A stretch of 64,000 nt of DNA. Source: Armigeres subalbatus. Taxonomy: Eukaryota; Arthropoda; Insecta; Diptera; Culicidae. The position numbers and the translations under genes were made by a program. The DNA lies in assembly GCF_024139115.2 (NCBI RefSeq), contig NC_085140.1, positions 158,436,452 to 158,500,451 of the forward strand, given 5' to 3'. Shown here one piece after another: positions 43,482-55,410 of this stretch. The notes beneath the pieces are model-generated. The model had not been told where the DNA came from and ran no database searches. It saw nothing but the letters and a program-made list of their open reading frames with translations. Numbering within the stretch: the stretch's first letter is position 1; each line of letters opens with the position of its first letter.

Positions 43482-44260
43482 TGCACGGCAAATGCTGGGT
43501 AAAGCGCGAAGCTGGTACTTCGCGAACCTGAAGGAATAAAATAGACCCCATCTCGCGGTCCTTAGCCTCTTACCCAGCAACTCCTATCCCTACCTCCTCG
43601 TGACGCTGGCCGGGATACGAGCACCCTTAGGGAGGATCGGGTAACCAACCCCGGTGGGAATTATGGTCGTATGCTGACAGGGAAGGGGAAGTTTGCTCCT
43701 CTCCGGAGATGTAAGTCTTACTGAGCGTCTGTTCTTCAACGTAGGAGCGGCTCACAACAGCGTCTGTTCTCCATGTTAGGGGCGGCTGATTATCTCTAAG
43801 TGAAACTGTGCACCATGGTCCACCGGAAATAAGGAGAAATGGTCCTCTGGAAATTCAGGTGGTTTAGTGTCAGGCCCTGCAAGCCTGCCTTTTAAAAAAC
43901 TCACGCAACGAATAATCAACAAGAGAGTACGGACCGAAAAAATCGGCGAAAACGACTGCGACGAAAAGGGACTAACGATTGGAAACTCGGTTCGTGGAAC
44001 TGCAAATCTCTCAACTTCATTGGGAGCACACGCATACTCGCCGATGTGCTTAAGGACCGTGGATTCTGCGTCGTAGTGCTGCAGGAGGTTTGTTGGAAGG
44101 AATCAATGGTGCGAACGTTTAGAGGTAATCATACCATCTACCAGAGCTGCGGAAACACACACGAGCACGGAACAGCTTTCATAGTGATATGCAAAGGCGC
44201 GTGATCGGATGGTGGCCGATGTGCAGGTTGAGGATCAAAGGCCTCAAGTATTGAATAAAA
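43482..44260 (+). pseudogene. RTE-clade LINE 5' region and start of endonuclease, 3'-truncated
   Basis: A GC-richer leader (43482-43860) is followed by coding sequence with breaks. It reads GNSVRGTANLSTSLGA in one frame and WNCKSLNFIGSTRILADVLK, then FCVVVLQEVCWKE, in another. WN supplies the conserved Asn and LQEVCW the catalytic Glu of RTE-type endonucleases. Homology stops near 44260, before the GDFNA motif. It might derive from the same family as the RTE tails at 12.2 and 29.9 kb. Confidence 0.65.
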
Positions 44261-45396
44261 TCCAAATCGAGTTCTACAAAATGGAATTTTGTGACATAGT
44301 CACATATTCAAAAAGTTTTATTATTATCTGAGAAGATGCTGCCAGCTCCGATTACGATTTGACGCGAAATGCATTAGATATACAAATCAAAATATCTGCC
44401 AGTTTCGTTTGAGACTATGCGAAGACACTGTGTTACCCAACATGCTTTCATTATATGCGAAACAATCAATTTAAATTCTCAAACTTTTGCTGAAAATAAT
44501 CTTCTGTTCTTATCTGGGGTTAATAGTTCACATATTCTTACAAAATTTAAATTTTCGAACACTCGCCACAGTCAATCGAAATGATCAGCGATAATTCAAA
44601 AGTTTAGTTCAGTGTAAATTGCATATACGATAATGGAAAAATAAACATCTGGTTGAATACGTTTGTTGTGCCCATATGCGGTGTGTGATGCAAATTGCAA
44701 GAGTCAAAAGTTCTGTAGCTGTACCGTATTAGAAGCAAACTCCTAATGGTTTGAAATGATACAGAAGAGTTTCAGTCAACGTACATTCCATGCGAGTCCA
44801 CCACGAGGGTATGCTTAATTTAGCAAACATCAAACTAAGACCTTGCCTTGTATTAACAAAAACTTATTTCAATACCCGCTTCATTGGATTCAGCGAATTA
44901 ACATTATTGGCACTTCTATTCACAACACACTGTTGCTGTTTTGATCCATCTACTCTGCTCAAGTTCTCCCCCATCATCTATGTGGCGCACTAATTTGATG
45001 CCACCGTTGAATGATTCGCCCCATCTGCTACGCATGAAGAGCGCCAAGCGAATGTGCGCGGTCAGCACTTTTATTAATCATTCCAATATAGCTCTCGTAT
45101 CTTGTTTGAACTGATGAAGGCCATGAACACGTGCTGAGAAAATAATACACTGAAGGCTTCCGAGATTAACTGAACAAGAGTATGTGTACAGCGAATGATT
45201 TCAAATTTCCGCAAATAATAAGTCTTTTAACAACTTCCTTTTTTGGCGATATAAGTCCAACAAAATGTCACTTGTTTCGTCTCTATTCATACCATTTCGG
45301 TATATAATAACCACAAATTATTGTGTTGTGAATAATTCGTATCTTACTCAGAATCTTATTACAAAAAACAACTTAATTCTCCGAGTAATGATACTG
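44261..45396. other. Non-coding stretch, nothing recognised
   Basis: AT-rich to mixed DNA. I found no element ends or coding motifs. Confidence 0.4.
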
Positions 45397-45661
45397 CCTT
45401 TCTCGCACTTAGCAAAGACACCAACCTTCTCAAGTTACATTTTTAGTTTTATAACGGTCATGAAAACCATTATTTGCTCTTGATAATTTCTTTAAAACCA
45501 GCATAAAACCAAAATGTTACTAGGGTTATATGACGCTTATATGGTTCAATGTACAATTTCCTTCATAACTTTCAAACGCAACCTTCGATCGTTTTAAAAT
45601 TCAATAGTAATCAACTAGGCTTTGTCTCCTGTCAGCGGTTGGTGGCTAAATGCGAGAAAGG
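45397..45661. mobile_element. MITE with CCTTTCTCGCA ends
   Basis: CCTTTCTCGCACTTAGC at the left and the complement of CCTTTCTCGCATTTAGC at the right are inverted repeats. The interior (AAAATTCAATAGTAATCAAC) is related to 9.9-10.2 kb. The ends also resemble those of the satellite carrier at 35.5-36.5 kb. Confidence 0.6.
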
Positions 45662-45697
45662 AAGTTTCACACTAGGTTTCACCTACTTGGGTAAATC

Positions 45698-46060
45698 ATG
45701 AATTGCTTCCAACTAATCATTTCAGATACAGTTCAAGATAAAGAATTAGATTTGCGAGCTATGTTCCATGCATTCCTTTCTCTCCACCTAAAGGAAAAAA
45801 GGGTTCGCATCGCAAAACTTCCTAGCGAGAAAAAAATGTATTATTGGATTATACTCCAACAATGCTTCCCTGAAGTAAAGAAATATGCGATTCTATCTAC
45901 TCTACTCTGCATGTACCATTTCGGAGAAGACGTTTATGTATTTAGGATTGAAGCAGTTTTGCAAATATACATTGCTCAAATACAAACAGGAAACGGATTT
46001 TCCAGGATAAGTATTCAAAACCCGATGCTTAAGCACTCAACCAATTCTACAATCCTGTAA
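45698..46060 (+). pseudogene. Possible hAT transposase C-terminal fragment (120 codons)
   Basis: The open frame contains KELDLRAMFHAFLSLHLKEK, then YYWIILQQCFPEVKKYAILS and LLCMYHFGEDVY. The layout L-L-x-LR, FW-like helix, (Y/F)PELxKxA and LxMFGSTYLCE is that of the C-terminal dimerisation region of hAT transposases of the Buster/ZBED/GTF2IRD2 type. Here GSTYLCE is replaced by GEDVYVF, so the region is decayed. No BED finger or catalytic core lies upstream. Non-autonomous hAT-like elements are nearby (42902 and 51053). The match is by pattern only. Confidence 0.35.
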
Positions 46061-47757
46061 GAGAGGGAAGCGCAACGCAATCAAAGGAAAGCGCAACGCA
46101 CACGCTGCAGCCGTACCGCAATTGCTAGAATATCATAATCTTTCTGAGCGCTAGACGTTCGTCTGCCAACCACACACAACTGTGCACAACTGCTTGCTGT
46201 TGCCAGGGAAGATGTGCGCCTATCGGGAAAAATAACTCGGATCAGATACGGATCATTTTGTTAAACAGGCGAAGAAAATCCCATACAGCGGGAGATGAAT
46301 TCAATTGGATTTTGTTTGCGGTTTGTCGAATGTTGTTTGGAATTAAGCTTCGGTGGAGTTTTTTTTCGGAAATGGATTGCGATGAAATTAAAATATGGAG
46401 ATGGAGACGTATTGAAATCTGCACTAAATTATTGCATTAGATTAGGTAAAGGGCCATGTCGTTTACACATCGCTTAAGAACAATCACGAAGAGTCCTAAA
46501 ATGGCTGCCACAATGGCCTTTCTAGCCCCCATCTGACGTTTTTGACGACACAAATGTCAATCGATAGGTGTTCGCACATCAGAAAATCATTTTTACGTAT
46601 GTAAGTATGATTTAATTAAGATATTACATTGAAATGCGAATCACCTAAAGTAGATGTGGAGAATTTATCGTTGTAAATCCCGATCAAATAAAGGTAACAG
46701 ACGTATAACCAACTGTGCTATTTTGTTCTGTGGATTTTATAATAAAATCTATTGCACCTTACATTACCGTATTTTTATCTTTTTCATTACTATTCCATGT
46801 CTGAACATGTTCTACAGACCAGCAGATCAAGTCTGACATGAGGATTATTTTATTATAATGAAGAGAACGGCGAATTTGCGCAACAAGTGACTACACCAGT
46901 CGCAATAAACACATTTGAGTGGAATATTTTACTCCTAATTTAAAGGACAACTCAATAACGGGTGTGAATTTTGTTTAAAATTATCGTTTAATCTATGACA
47001 CCGTACTGACCGGACCTTTGAATGGGTCCAAATAGAACAGATAAACAACAAAAGTACATTATGCACTCACCCCATGTGTAGGTTCATGTTGTTGTTCTTC
47101 TTCGACTGACTGTGGTGCAGTGCAGCGAGTGCAGGCCGACCGGCGGCGGCGGAGTTCAACAAAATGAGACATAAAGTGCAGAACTTAGAAAACACCTGCA
47201 CCTTTATTCCGTGGTAGGTGTGCACAAACGAAGTGCACTGCAAATGAATGTTTATGGAAGGCAGGCTGCCGGCGAATATGCATTTGCTTTCATCAACAGC
47301 TACAGCGGTGCCTGTTGGCTCTGGACGCTGCTGGGGTGAATTGCTATGGAAAGGTGGCGGTATTCGCTGGTTACATAGGATCAGAACAGGTTCGGGTGGA
47401 TCGGGAAAGACATATGTATGGACTTTTAGTGCAATTACTGTTCATTTATCACGGATATAAAGTGCAATCTGCCGGTTGTGATTAATAAGTTTGTACTTCT
47501 TTGTTGGGTCGGAAAACTTGTAGATTCCGCGGTATGATGTCATATTTTCGAAGAAGGGATATAAAGGTAGGCGATGTTTAGTGCCGCAATTTACGAAAAG
47601 ATTTTGTGACGTTAGAGAAGGCTCCGTTACACGATTCCAACACTATCAGCAGCTTTTATGTAATTTAGCTGAAAACATTGATCAGGATGTGACGCAGGTT
47701 TACGACACAAAATTGTTGTTATCGTCGTCGGAGATGACAATGGGTCACTGTTTCATC
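46061..47757. other. Mixed non-coding DNA; a GC-richer block at 47090-47420
   Basis: The GC-richer block contains GACCGGCGGCGGCGGAG and could be regulatory or an untranslated exon, but I have no splice pair to support this. The rest shows nothing recognisable. Confidence 0.35.
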
Positions 47758-47759
47758 TA

Positions 47760-48619
47760 CAGGGGTTAGACAAAAAGGTATGTTCAAGATGCATTTTTTC
47801 CACTGCTTGTCATTTTATGTGACGTTAACTTTCATCATGTTTTACGCTTTCTCCGAAAACTAGAACTAATATGCCGGCCATTGGTGGCTGTAGATCGAGA
47901 ATCCATCTAAACTACACAGAGATATGGCCATTTCCGTAAAAACGGTACCGGGAACGTGATGAAATGATAATAGATCGGAATAATGCAAATATGAGTATCT
48001 GACTTCTTGGATTTGCGAGACGATGATCACAGAAACATTTCCAGAATGATAGTGTCCATTGCCACCCTTATAGCAGGTTCCATGGGCTTTCCAGGATGGA
48101 CCGGTTTTGGCACTATCTGGAACCATGCTTATATGGGTGTCAAAATTCATGTTTTCCCAAGACGATGAATATAGGATCTTTATTAAAGATATATTTTGAG
48201 GACTGTAAGACTCTTTGGCCAATTTGTAGTTTCTGGTTTTGGCCAATTCGGAAGTTCTGCGAAAGTGACATTTGTTCAAGGTGTATGGCCAATCCCGTAT
48301 CGTTTTCACGAAAATTACCATATCTCTGCGTATACTCAACGGATTTTCGATTTGCAGCCAGCATTGGTCAGCATATTAGTTCTAGTTTCTAGGGAAAACA
48401 TAAAACATGATGGCAGCAAACGTCATATAAAATGACAAGCAGCAGAAAAAATGCATTTTTAACATACCAATCAGATGTTTCGCATAGGGCCAGTATACTG
48501 GAAGAGTTTCCGCGTTCGATGGTCCCAGTTTGATCAAAATCGGATCATTCTACGCAAAGTTATGCTGATTTGAATTTCGACAATTTTTTGGCTATCTCAA
48601 CCTTTTTGTCTAACCCCTG
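47760..48619. mobile_element. TA-flanked foldback transposon, 860 bp
   Basis: The termini are perfect 20-bp inverted repeats, CAGGGGTTAGACAAAAAGGT, with TA outside each. A much longer inverted repeat follows. 47779-47955 pairs with 48283-48465, for example AACTAGAACTAATATGC against its complement and CACAGAGATATGG against CCATATCTCTG. The right side carries about 135 extra bases between the terminal repeat and the long arm. No transposase was recognised. Confidence 0.8.
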
Positions 48620-48621
48620 TA

Positions 48622-49699
48622 CATACATCTACGATTTTGATATCCGAACTCTATACTGTCGGTGAGGGCGCTGATCCATTCTCACCCCTTAGATCCCGAT
48701 GACTTAACAAAAGAGAGATTAACAAAAATACCATAAACCCGTTCGTAGATTTAGCCTTGAAATATTAGGGACAACCTAAAATCATTATTTTACAATGAGG
48801 ATTTTCGTTGAATATAATTTCAATGGAATATTCAACAAAACGTTATTCAGTTCGATTGGTTGGTTGGGGCGTCCAGGCATACCTCGCCTAGCGTTCCGTT
48901 CATAGGAGCTGTCCAATCTCTGTCTATCCATTCTTCCCTTGCCCCAACAAAATAAGTAAGATTTTAGACCGAGAACTATCTGACAGTTATTTGTACTGGA
49001 TCGGAGGTTAATTTTCGAAGCCCTCCTTAGTTCGGATGCCAAGCAGACCGAAAGGAAGCTTGCTCCACTGTAGAACAACGGCGCTTACTGTTCCATGAGC
49101 CTCTGGCTCTGCTGCGATGTCCTGCTGGGTTGCAGTGGCAGTTGCTATTGGCCTCTGGTGGCACAGGGATTTCTCAAAATGCTTCTTTAACTCGCTTTTT
49201 GATCCGTGTCCAACCTACATCGTTTTTTCGTGTATAGGCTCATTTGTTTAATGAAAAACTCTACGGAGCCGATAGGACATGGTACATTTAATATTCTAAC
49301 AACGCTTTGGCTACTTCCTTCAGTTTTCACAAGTAGCATTTCAAGATTTATTCCACTCTAGAATTGGTTTTCAAACCCACTATTACGTGACAGCCTTCTG
49401 ATGACTGCTTTAAGAGTAATTTATGACCGAGTGGCCCACAGTGGAAAGCTGCTTTAAAGCTATTATAAGAGTATTTAGAAACTCTTTTTAAACTACCTGC
49501 AAAAATGGGAATTTGGCTATTGACAGTTGTTGCAAAAAGAGAAAAAAAATTGCAAGCATATAATAACCAGATGGATTACTTATTGAAATCATGATGAGGT
49601 TGACATACAAATAATATTTGTTCAGGTTTGTTTTTCGATGAAGGAATTAGATAAATCCAAGAAGCATAGAAATTGTTACTTGGGTATGGTTACAGGTTG
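48622..49699. other. Unclassified DNA, probable old retroelement debris at 48785-49160
   Basis: The block 48785-49160 has a GC content and minus-strand frame like LINE or LTR element remnants, but no domain was recognised. The rest is AT-rich. Confidence 0.3.
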
Positions 49700-50460
49700 C
49701 TATAGTACCCATGGCTTGGTTCATGTTAATCGCACCTACAAGAATCTCGTCGATAACGATTGAAAACAGTATAGCTGTGATACACTCTTGTCTCACAACA
49801 GTTACGACTCTGATGGCATCGGGCAAGACCCCATTCTATAATGATGAGGCCGATCATTTTATCAGGGACTCCCTTGAGTCGCAGGATGCTCCATATATTC
49901 TCGTGATTGAGAAAGTCAAGAGCTTTTTCGTAGTAAATAAAAACTACGTAGAAGAAAAAGGACTTCTGAAATTGTTGACCTGTTCTTAAATAGTACAGAG
50001 CGTGACAATACAGTATACTTAACATCTTCCGTCACGGAATCCGGCCTGCCGCCGTCGAACAGTTACATCGATCTTCTCCTAAATCCGGGCTAGGACTCAC
50101 ACAGTATAAAAATGTTACGGCATATATGATGTAACAAAAATGATCCATTCGATTCGACTCAATTTTTCACCGCTTTTTTAAAATTACAGGTTGTCTTCAC
50201 TATGGAACTTGTATTCAAGATTGTAAACAAGTAAAGTGAATGTAAAATTGGGGGATATTGAAAGGAAAATTATGATGACCGATCGATCTCTTGTGTTCAT
50301 GCGTGGAATACCCCTGACCGTAGGTGGTTGTGGCCTGGCTGGTATTTAAAAAGTTGTTCAAAGTGTTCAAACCAGCGTTTCAACTGTCACTTGGGCCTGT
50401 CAGTAGCTGACCATCTGCGTCTTTCACATACATAGTCACATTAATCATAGCATAGATGAT
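49700..50460 (-). pseudogene. RTE-like LINE reverse-transcriptase fragment
   Basis: Minus-strand order: VKDADGQLLTG and KRWFEHFEQLF (linker before the RT), RRRQAGFRDGRC (the RxxQAGFRxGR block), then FYVVFIYYEKALDFLNHENI (first catalytic Asp region, where the D of DYEKAFD is Y), and WSILRLKGVPDKMIGLI. The order and spacing match RTE-type elements. Frameshifts are frequent and the YADD region is missing. Confidence 0.65.
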
Positions 50461-50502
50461 GTGAATTTCCCCGTTCGCTTGTCCAATCGACATAAGCCAT
50501 AA

Positions 50503-51048
50503 CCCGACCAGTTAGTCATAACAAAATTTTATCACAATTATATCAATATGTGTTACACATAACAAAACTTACAATAATTTTGATATAAATTTTCTGCCAA
50601 AGATGGAGGAAAGAAAATTTCATGATCGTCATAACATGATTATAACATAATATGTTATGTTTATTTCTACCGAAAAAAAATTGCCTACATTGCCTACATG
50701 GAAAAAAAACGAAGGTACCACCTACAGTATAACTTGAACTTATATTCAAAGTAGAAACAGCTGGAAAAAGTTAATTGCCTACATTATGGATAACCATAAT
50801 CTTTTCAAGAACATAATTTGTTATAGTATAAGCTATTTTCACCCCTTTTTATGTAACACAACGAGTTATAATTTTGTTCAAAAATAACATATTCAGTAAT
50901 ATTTTTGTTAAAACTAGAAGAGATTTTGTTACAATTTTTGTTATTTTAACTACTAATGGTACATGTTTTATAACAACCGCTGTTATAAAAAATTTCTGTA
51001 ACAGAATAACAAGGCCTGATATAAATCTGTTACTATCTACTGGTCGGG
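50503..51048. mobile_element. MITE family A, copy 3 (CCCGACCAG ends)
   Basis: CCCGACCAGTTAG and the complement of CCCGACCAGTAGATAG are inverted, with AA on each side. The interior shares TTGCCTACAT and ATAACAAAATTTTAT with copies 1 and 2. Confidence 0.75.
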
Positions 51049-51052
51049 AAGC

Positions 51053-52386
51053 CAGCGGTTCTCAACCTGGGGTACATGTACCCCTGGGGTTACCTTCGCT
51101 GGTCCTAGGGGGTACCTCGGACAAAAATGCGTAATGGCGGACGTATTACAATTAGAATCGAAACTTTCATAAAGTTTTGACAATTGTGTATTTTCCATTT
51201 CAAAACTTTGTCTTGTACATAATATGCATTATTTATTTTTATTTTTCAGACTAACGCCGGAGTCTGTGCAGCGCATAAAAGTGTTCTCCATTCAGTTCAG
51301 TCCATGGCTGCATGTCGCCAAACACCTAGGCTTCTTGTTCCCGTAGGATCGTTGTCAAGAACCATCTTCACCGCAGTCTTCCGATATTCGCGGGGTGAAC
51401 GATGGGTGGTTATCCCAACAGCTGATGCAATTCGTGGTTCATTCGCCTTCTCCACCATTTGCACCCCACCTAATGAGCGTTTTGTAGATAGCCAGTTTGG
51501 CAGGGCGGTGAAGTCTATTCGATCGGAGCGCTTTATTTCTCGGAAGGATTCACCCAGACAGCTCGTAGGCCTCCTTCCAAGATGTTTAAAAGCCTTCTTT
51601 CGAGAGGCTTGGCAGCATCCTTTCAAGATGCTTGAAAATCTCCTTTCAAGAGGCTTGGAAGCCTCCTTTCAAGAGCCCTGGAAGCCTTCTTTCAAGAGGC
51701 TCGGAAGCCTCGCTTTGAAATACCAGGAATCCGCTTTTCAATAGGCTCGCAAGCCCCCTTTTAAGAAGGTCGGAAGCCTTCTTTCAAATAGCTCGGAAGA
51801 CTCCTTTCAAGAGACTCAAAAGGTTCTTTTCGAATGGCTTGGATAACTGCCTTTAAGATGCCGGGAGCCTTGTTTTAGGACGCCCGGAAGTCTACTTTCA
51901 AGAGGCTCGGAATGGTCGGAAGCCTTCTTTCACAAAGTTCAGATGGCTCCTTTCAAGAGGCTCGGGAAGCTCCTTTCAAAAGGCTTGTAAGCCTCCTTTT
52001 AACAGGCTCGGAAGCCTATTTCAATAGCATAACTTCAAAAAGGCTCGGAAGCTTATATTCAAGAGGCTCGAAAACCTACTTTCAAGTATCTCGGAGGCCT
52101 ATTTTCAAGAGGCTCGGAAGCCTCCTTAAAGAGGCTCAGAAGCGTCCTTTTGAGATGCAAAGGAAGCCTCCTTTTAAGTGGCTCGACAGCCGCCATGCAA
52201 GAGGTTCGAAAGCTATGCAGGAGGCTCAGAAGCCTCTTATCAAGGTGCGGAAGCCTACTTTTATGAGATTAAAGGGCTTGAAATTGTCCTTCCTAGAGAC
52301 CTGGAAGCCTACTTTCAGGAGGGGGTACCTCAATTAATGCAATAGTTTGAAGAGGTACCTCTGAAGAGAAAAGTTGAGAACCGCTG
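51053..52386. mobile_element. hAT-like non-autonomous element containing a 23-bp satellite array
   Basis: The ends CAGCGGTTCTCAACC and its complement (AGTTGAGAACCGCTG) match Buster-type hAT termini. GGGGGTACCTC occurs inside both ends. The middle, 51545-52320, is a tandem array. An 8-bp duplication could not be confirmed. The open frames in this region are by-products of the array. Confidence 0.65.
51545..52320. repeat. ~23-bp tandem array (AAGAGGCTCGGAAGCCTCC units)
   Basis: Some thirty degenerate units of CTTTCAAGAGGCTCGGAAGC type. Each unit contains a small dyad (AGGCTT-GG-AAGCCT). The array is more degenerate to the right. Confidence 0.8.
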
Positions 52387-53040
52387 TCTTATATCAATCA
52401 AATCCATATCATGTTTTGTTATTATGTTCGTAACTTCTGCCTGGGACTACATGCATGTGTACACCATCAAAAAATGCACCTTAATATCATTCAAATATCA
52501 AGATGTGTTATGGATAAGAACAAATTGATGGCACATGATATTGATCACTTCTTGCAAATAGCATAACTTGATCTCCTCATGATATTTTAGTGCAAAATAT
52601 TGATATTGTCGTCTGATATTTTATTTCTTAAATTAATCATGTCCATATCTCATTTTGCTATCTAATCATTATTTGATATTATTGAGTTATTTTCGTCTAC
52701 TCGGGGTGCAGTTGGTGTGAAGTCAAAGAACAAGAATATTCCAAAAGAATAACATCACATGCGCTGGTCTGTCAGATTATTCCGGGGCGACAGTCGCGTA
52801 GCTAGGATATTGCAAAATAATCCGGTGAAAGTCGTTCGTGATAGGGTAAAATACCCAATGGTGGAGGAACTAAGCACACCCTCACGCTATTTATACGCTT
52901 AGTCTCAATTGATACGGAATTTCGTTCACCTGTAGCATGTATTTGAAAGATTTTCTCATCATCTTTGCATGGAAACTGCTAGCACCGCCTCAAAATTCGC
53001 CACCATACTCTAAAATTGAACCTTCAAATACTGGTACACT
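52387..53040. other. AT-rich block resembling the MITE A interior, then unassigned DNA
   Basis: 52387-52710 is rich in ATCAAAT, ATCATG and TTTTGTTATT words and ends near GTCTACTCGGGG, which is close to a MITE A terminus. A matching left end was not found. Confidence 0.35.
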
Positions 53041-53145
53041 GTTCCAATAGTTGCGCTATTTTTAACTTGTGTTCCTATAGTTGCAAATCCCATTGTTTGC
53101 ATACGGGACTCGCAACTATAGGAACACTACCGCAACTATAGGAGC
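53041..53145. repeat. Four alternating copies of GTTCCTATAGTTGC
   Basis: Two forward copies (53041 and 53071) face two reverse copies (53112 and 53132). They form nested inverted repeats, with a 27-base spacer between the inner pair. Confidence 0.75.
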
Positions 53146-53217
53146 AAAGGGCTTGAAATAATAAACAAATTTACAGATACTTTACCGATTTTCACCTAAT
53201 TCCCGCACAATTTTTCG

Positions 53218-54000
53218 TTGCACAAACCCCTCAAGGGCCCATGTTTAAGTCTCCTTCTTTACAATTTTTACGTCAAAGACATTGATGAATGTCTCATGCC
53301 AAATTGCTCGTTAAGGCAGCTTGCAGATGATTATGTTGTATCCGTTTCGGAGCCAACCGCAGTTGATCTGCAAGGACCGTTGCAAGATACTCTGGACAAT
53401 TTGTGCACTAGGGCTACAAAGCTGGGTATCGAATTCTCTCCGGAGAAAACTGAAATGGTTTTCTTTTCAAAAAAAAAAGCCGGCTAAGTTCCCGCTCCAA
53501 CTGATGGGTAAGACAATCACTCATAGCATGTCTTCTAAATACCTCGGGGTCTGGTTCGACTCGAAATGCACCTTCGGGAAGCACATTGTGTATCTGACAC
53601 AAAAATGTCAGAAACGGATCACCTTCATGCGATCAATAACCGGAACATGGTGGGGAGCGCATCCCGAAGATCTTATGACGTTGTATAGAACAACCATTTT
53701 GTCGGTCCTCGAATACGGTAGTTTCTGCTTCCAATCCGCGGCTAAAACACACATGCTGAAGCTTCCACGGATTAAGTACCGCTGCCTTCGTATCGCGTTA
53801 GGATGTATGAATTCGACACATACGATGAGTCTGGAAGTACTTGCGGGAGTACTGTCTCTGACAGATCGTTTCGCGGAATTATCGCTCCGGTTCCTCATCC
53901 GTTGTGAGGTTCTCAATCCATTGGTTATCGACAACTTCGAGAAGCTGCTCGAACAAAACCCACAATCTCCTCTGTTACTTTTAATCTGTCAATGAAGCAG
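53218..54000 (+). pseudogene. I-clade reverse transcriptase, C-terminal half
   Basis: Starts at the block before the active site (GPCLSLLLYNFYVKDIDECL). RQLADDYVVSV holds the catalytic pair as LADD. After TKLGIEFSPEKTEMVFFSKK the frame shifts at an A-run near 53475, and the thumb continues with SSKYLGVWFDSKCTFGKHI, RTTILSVLEYGSFCF and LEVLAGVLSLTDRFAELS. The protein would copy element RNA at the nicked target. The fingers and most of the palm are gone. Confidence 0.8.
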
Positions 54001-54099
54001 GAGGTTCATGGAATACCAGACTTTCTGTGTGCGGAGGTCATACCTCCATTATTTGCAAGCAAATACGGGCACGCCAGTGAGGAGAGAAGCTTTTTTACA

Positions 54100-54933
54100 G
54101 AGGGGTAAAAATTAATGACTCCACTGGTTTCGGTGTTTTCAACGTTTTTCATAGCGCCTACTTTAAGCTCAAAGAGCCTTGTTCCGTGTATACTGCTGAG
54201 CTAGCAGCTATACTATTCACTCGAGCAAATCGCATCTCTACCTCCTGACCACTTTTTCATCTTCACCGACAGTCTAAGTTCCTTGGAGGCTGTTCGGTCA
54301 ATGAAACCGGTTTAGCACTTAGCGTATCTTCTGAATGGGATATGGAAAGCTTTGAGTGCCTTATCACATCGGTCTTACACAATCACCATGGCTTGGGTCC
54401 CTTCTCATTGCTCGATCCCGGGAAATGAGATAGCGGACTCTTTGGCTAAGGTGGGCGCTATGGAAGGTGATATTTACGATCGGAAAATCACCTTCGATGA
54501 TTTTTTCACATTAGTTCGTCAGGAAACCTTGAACAGCTGGCAACAGAAATGGACAAATGGGGAGTTGGATAGATGGCTGTATTCAATTCGCCCGCAGGTG
54601 TCGAAGCGTCCATGGTTCAAAAAATTGAATATGGGATGAGACTTCATTCGAACCATGTGTCGTCTAATGTCCAATCACTACACTCTAAATGCACATCTTT
54701 TCAGAGTGGGGCTCTCGGAAGGAAATCTCTGTGTTTGCGGCGAGGATTATCAGGACATCGATCATTTCGTATGGGCGTGCGATGAGCATCGTGGCCCCAG
54801 ATCTGCGCTAACTGAACATCTCCGGGTCCGAGGAAAACAACCAAAGCCTATTAGGGAAGTATTGTCGGGCCTTGATCTTGAGTACATGTCCCTGGTCCAC
54901 CAATTTTTGAAAGTTGCTGATGTAAAACTGTAA
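54100..54933 (+). pseudogene. I-clade RNase H domain and C-terminal zinc-binding region
   Basis: Recognisable RNase H blocks are YTAELAAILF (catalytic Glu), FIFTDSLSSLEAV (catalytic Asp) and WVPSHCSIPGNEIADSLAK (conserved His and the last Asp). The C-terminal part CRLMSNHYTLNAHLFRVG, CVCGEDYQDIDHFVWACDEH is the zinc-binding region found in the clade. Frameshifts near 54245, 54315 and 54640 break it. Confidence 0.78.
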
Positions 54934-55132
54934 TCATTGTCTGCCCATTCCCTTGTCTGTCGTACCCCATATCGAATGTCTTCCTCTTGTTGTACATTTC
55001 CATGTCTGTCGTTAATCCCTTCCGTATGTCTTCCTCTCGTCGTTGTCTCCCAAAAAAAAGTTTGTTTGTCCCGTTACAGATGTAATAATGCGAGGAATGT
55101 CAACTTTGTGAACATCAGAATCGTAATTACTT

Positions 55133-55410
55133 CTTCTTCTTCTTCTTATTGGCATTACATCCCCACACTGGGACAGAGCCGCCTCACAGCTTAGTGTTCA
55201 TTAAGCACTTCCACAGTCATTAACTGCGAGGTTTCTAAGCCAGGTTATCATTTTTGCATTCGTATATCATGAGGCTAACACGATGATACTTTTATGCCCA
55301 GAGAAGTCGAGACAATATCCAATCCGAAAATTGTCTAGAACGGTACCGGGAATCGAACCCAGCCACCCTCAGCATGGTCTTACTTTGTAGCCGCGCGTCT
55401 TACCGCCCAC
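55133..55410 (-). mobile_element. Feilai-type SINE, full copy with 13-bp target-site duplication
   Basis: Minus-strand copy. The CTT run at 55131-55144 is the AAG tail, and the box B complement GGAATCGAACCC lies near 55350. ATCGTAATTACTT at 55120-55132 and 55411-55423 is an exact duplication. It lies in the 3' untranslated part of the I-clade LINE and so inserted after it. Confidence 0.9.

Noticed and set aside
51304..52337. Two open frames of about 140 codons each
   Set aside because: They run through the 23-bp array inside the hAT-like element and are by-products of the repeat.
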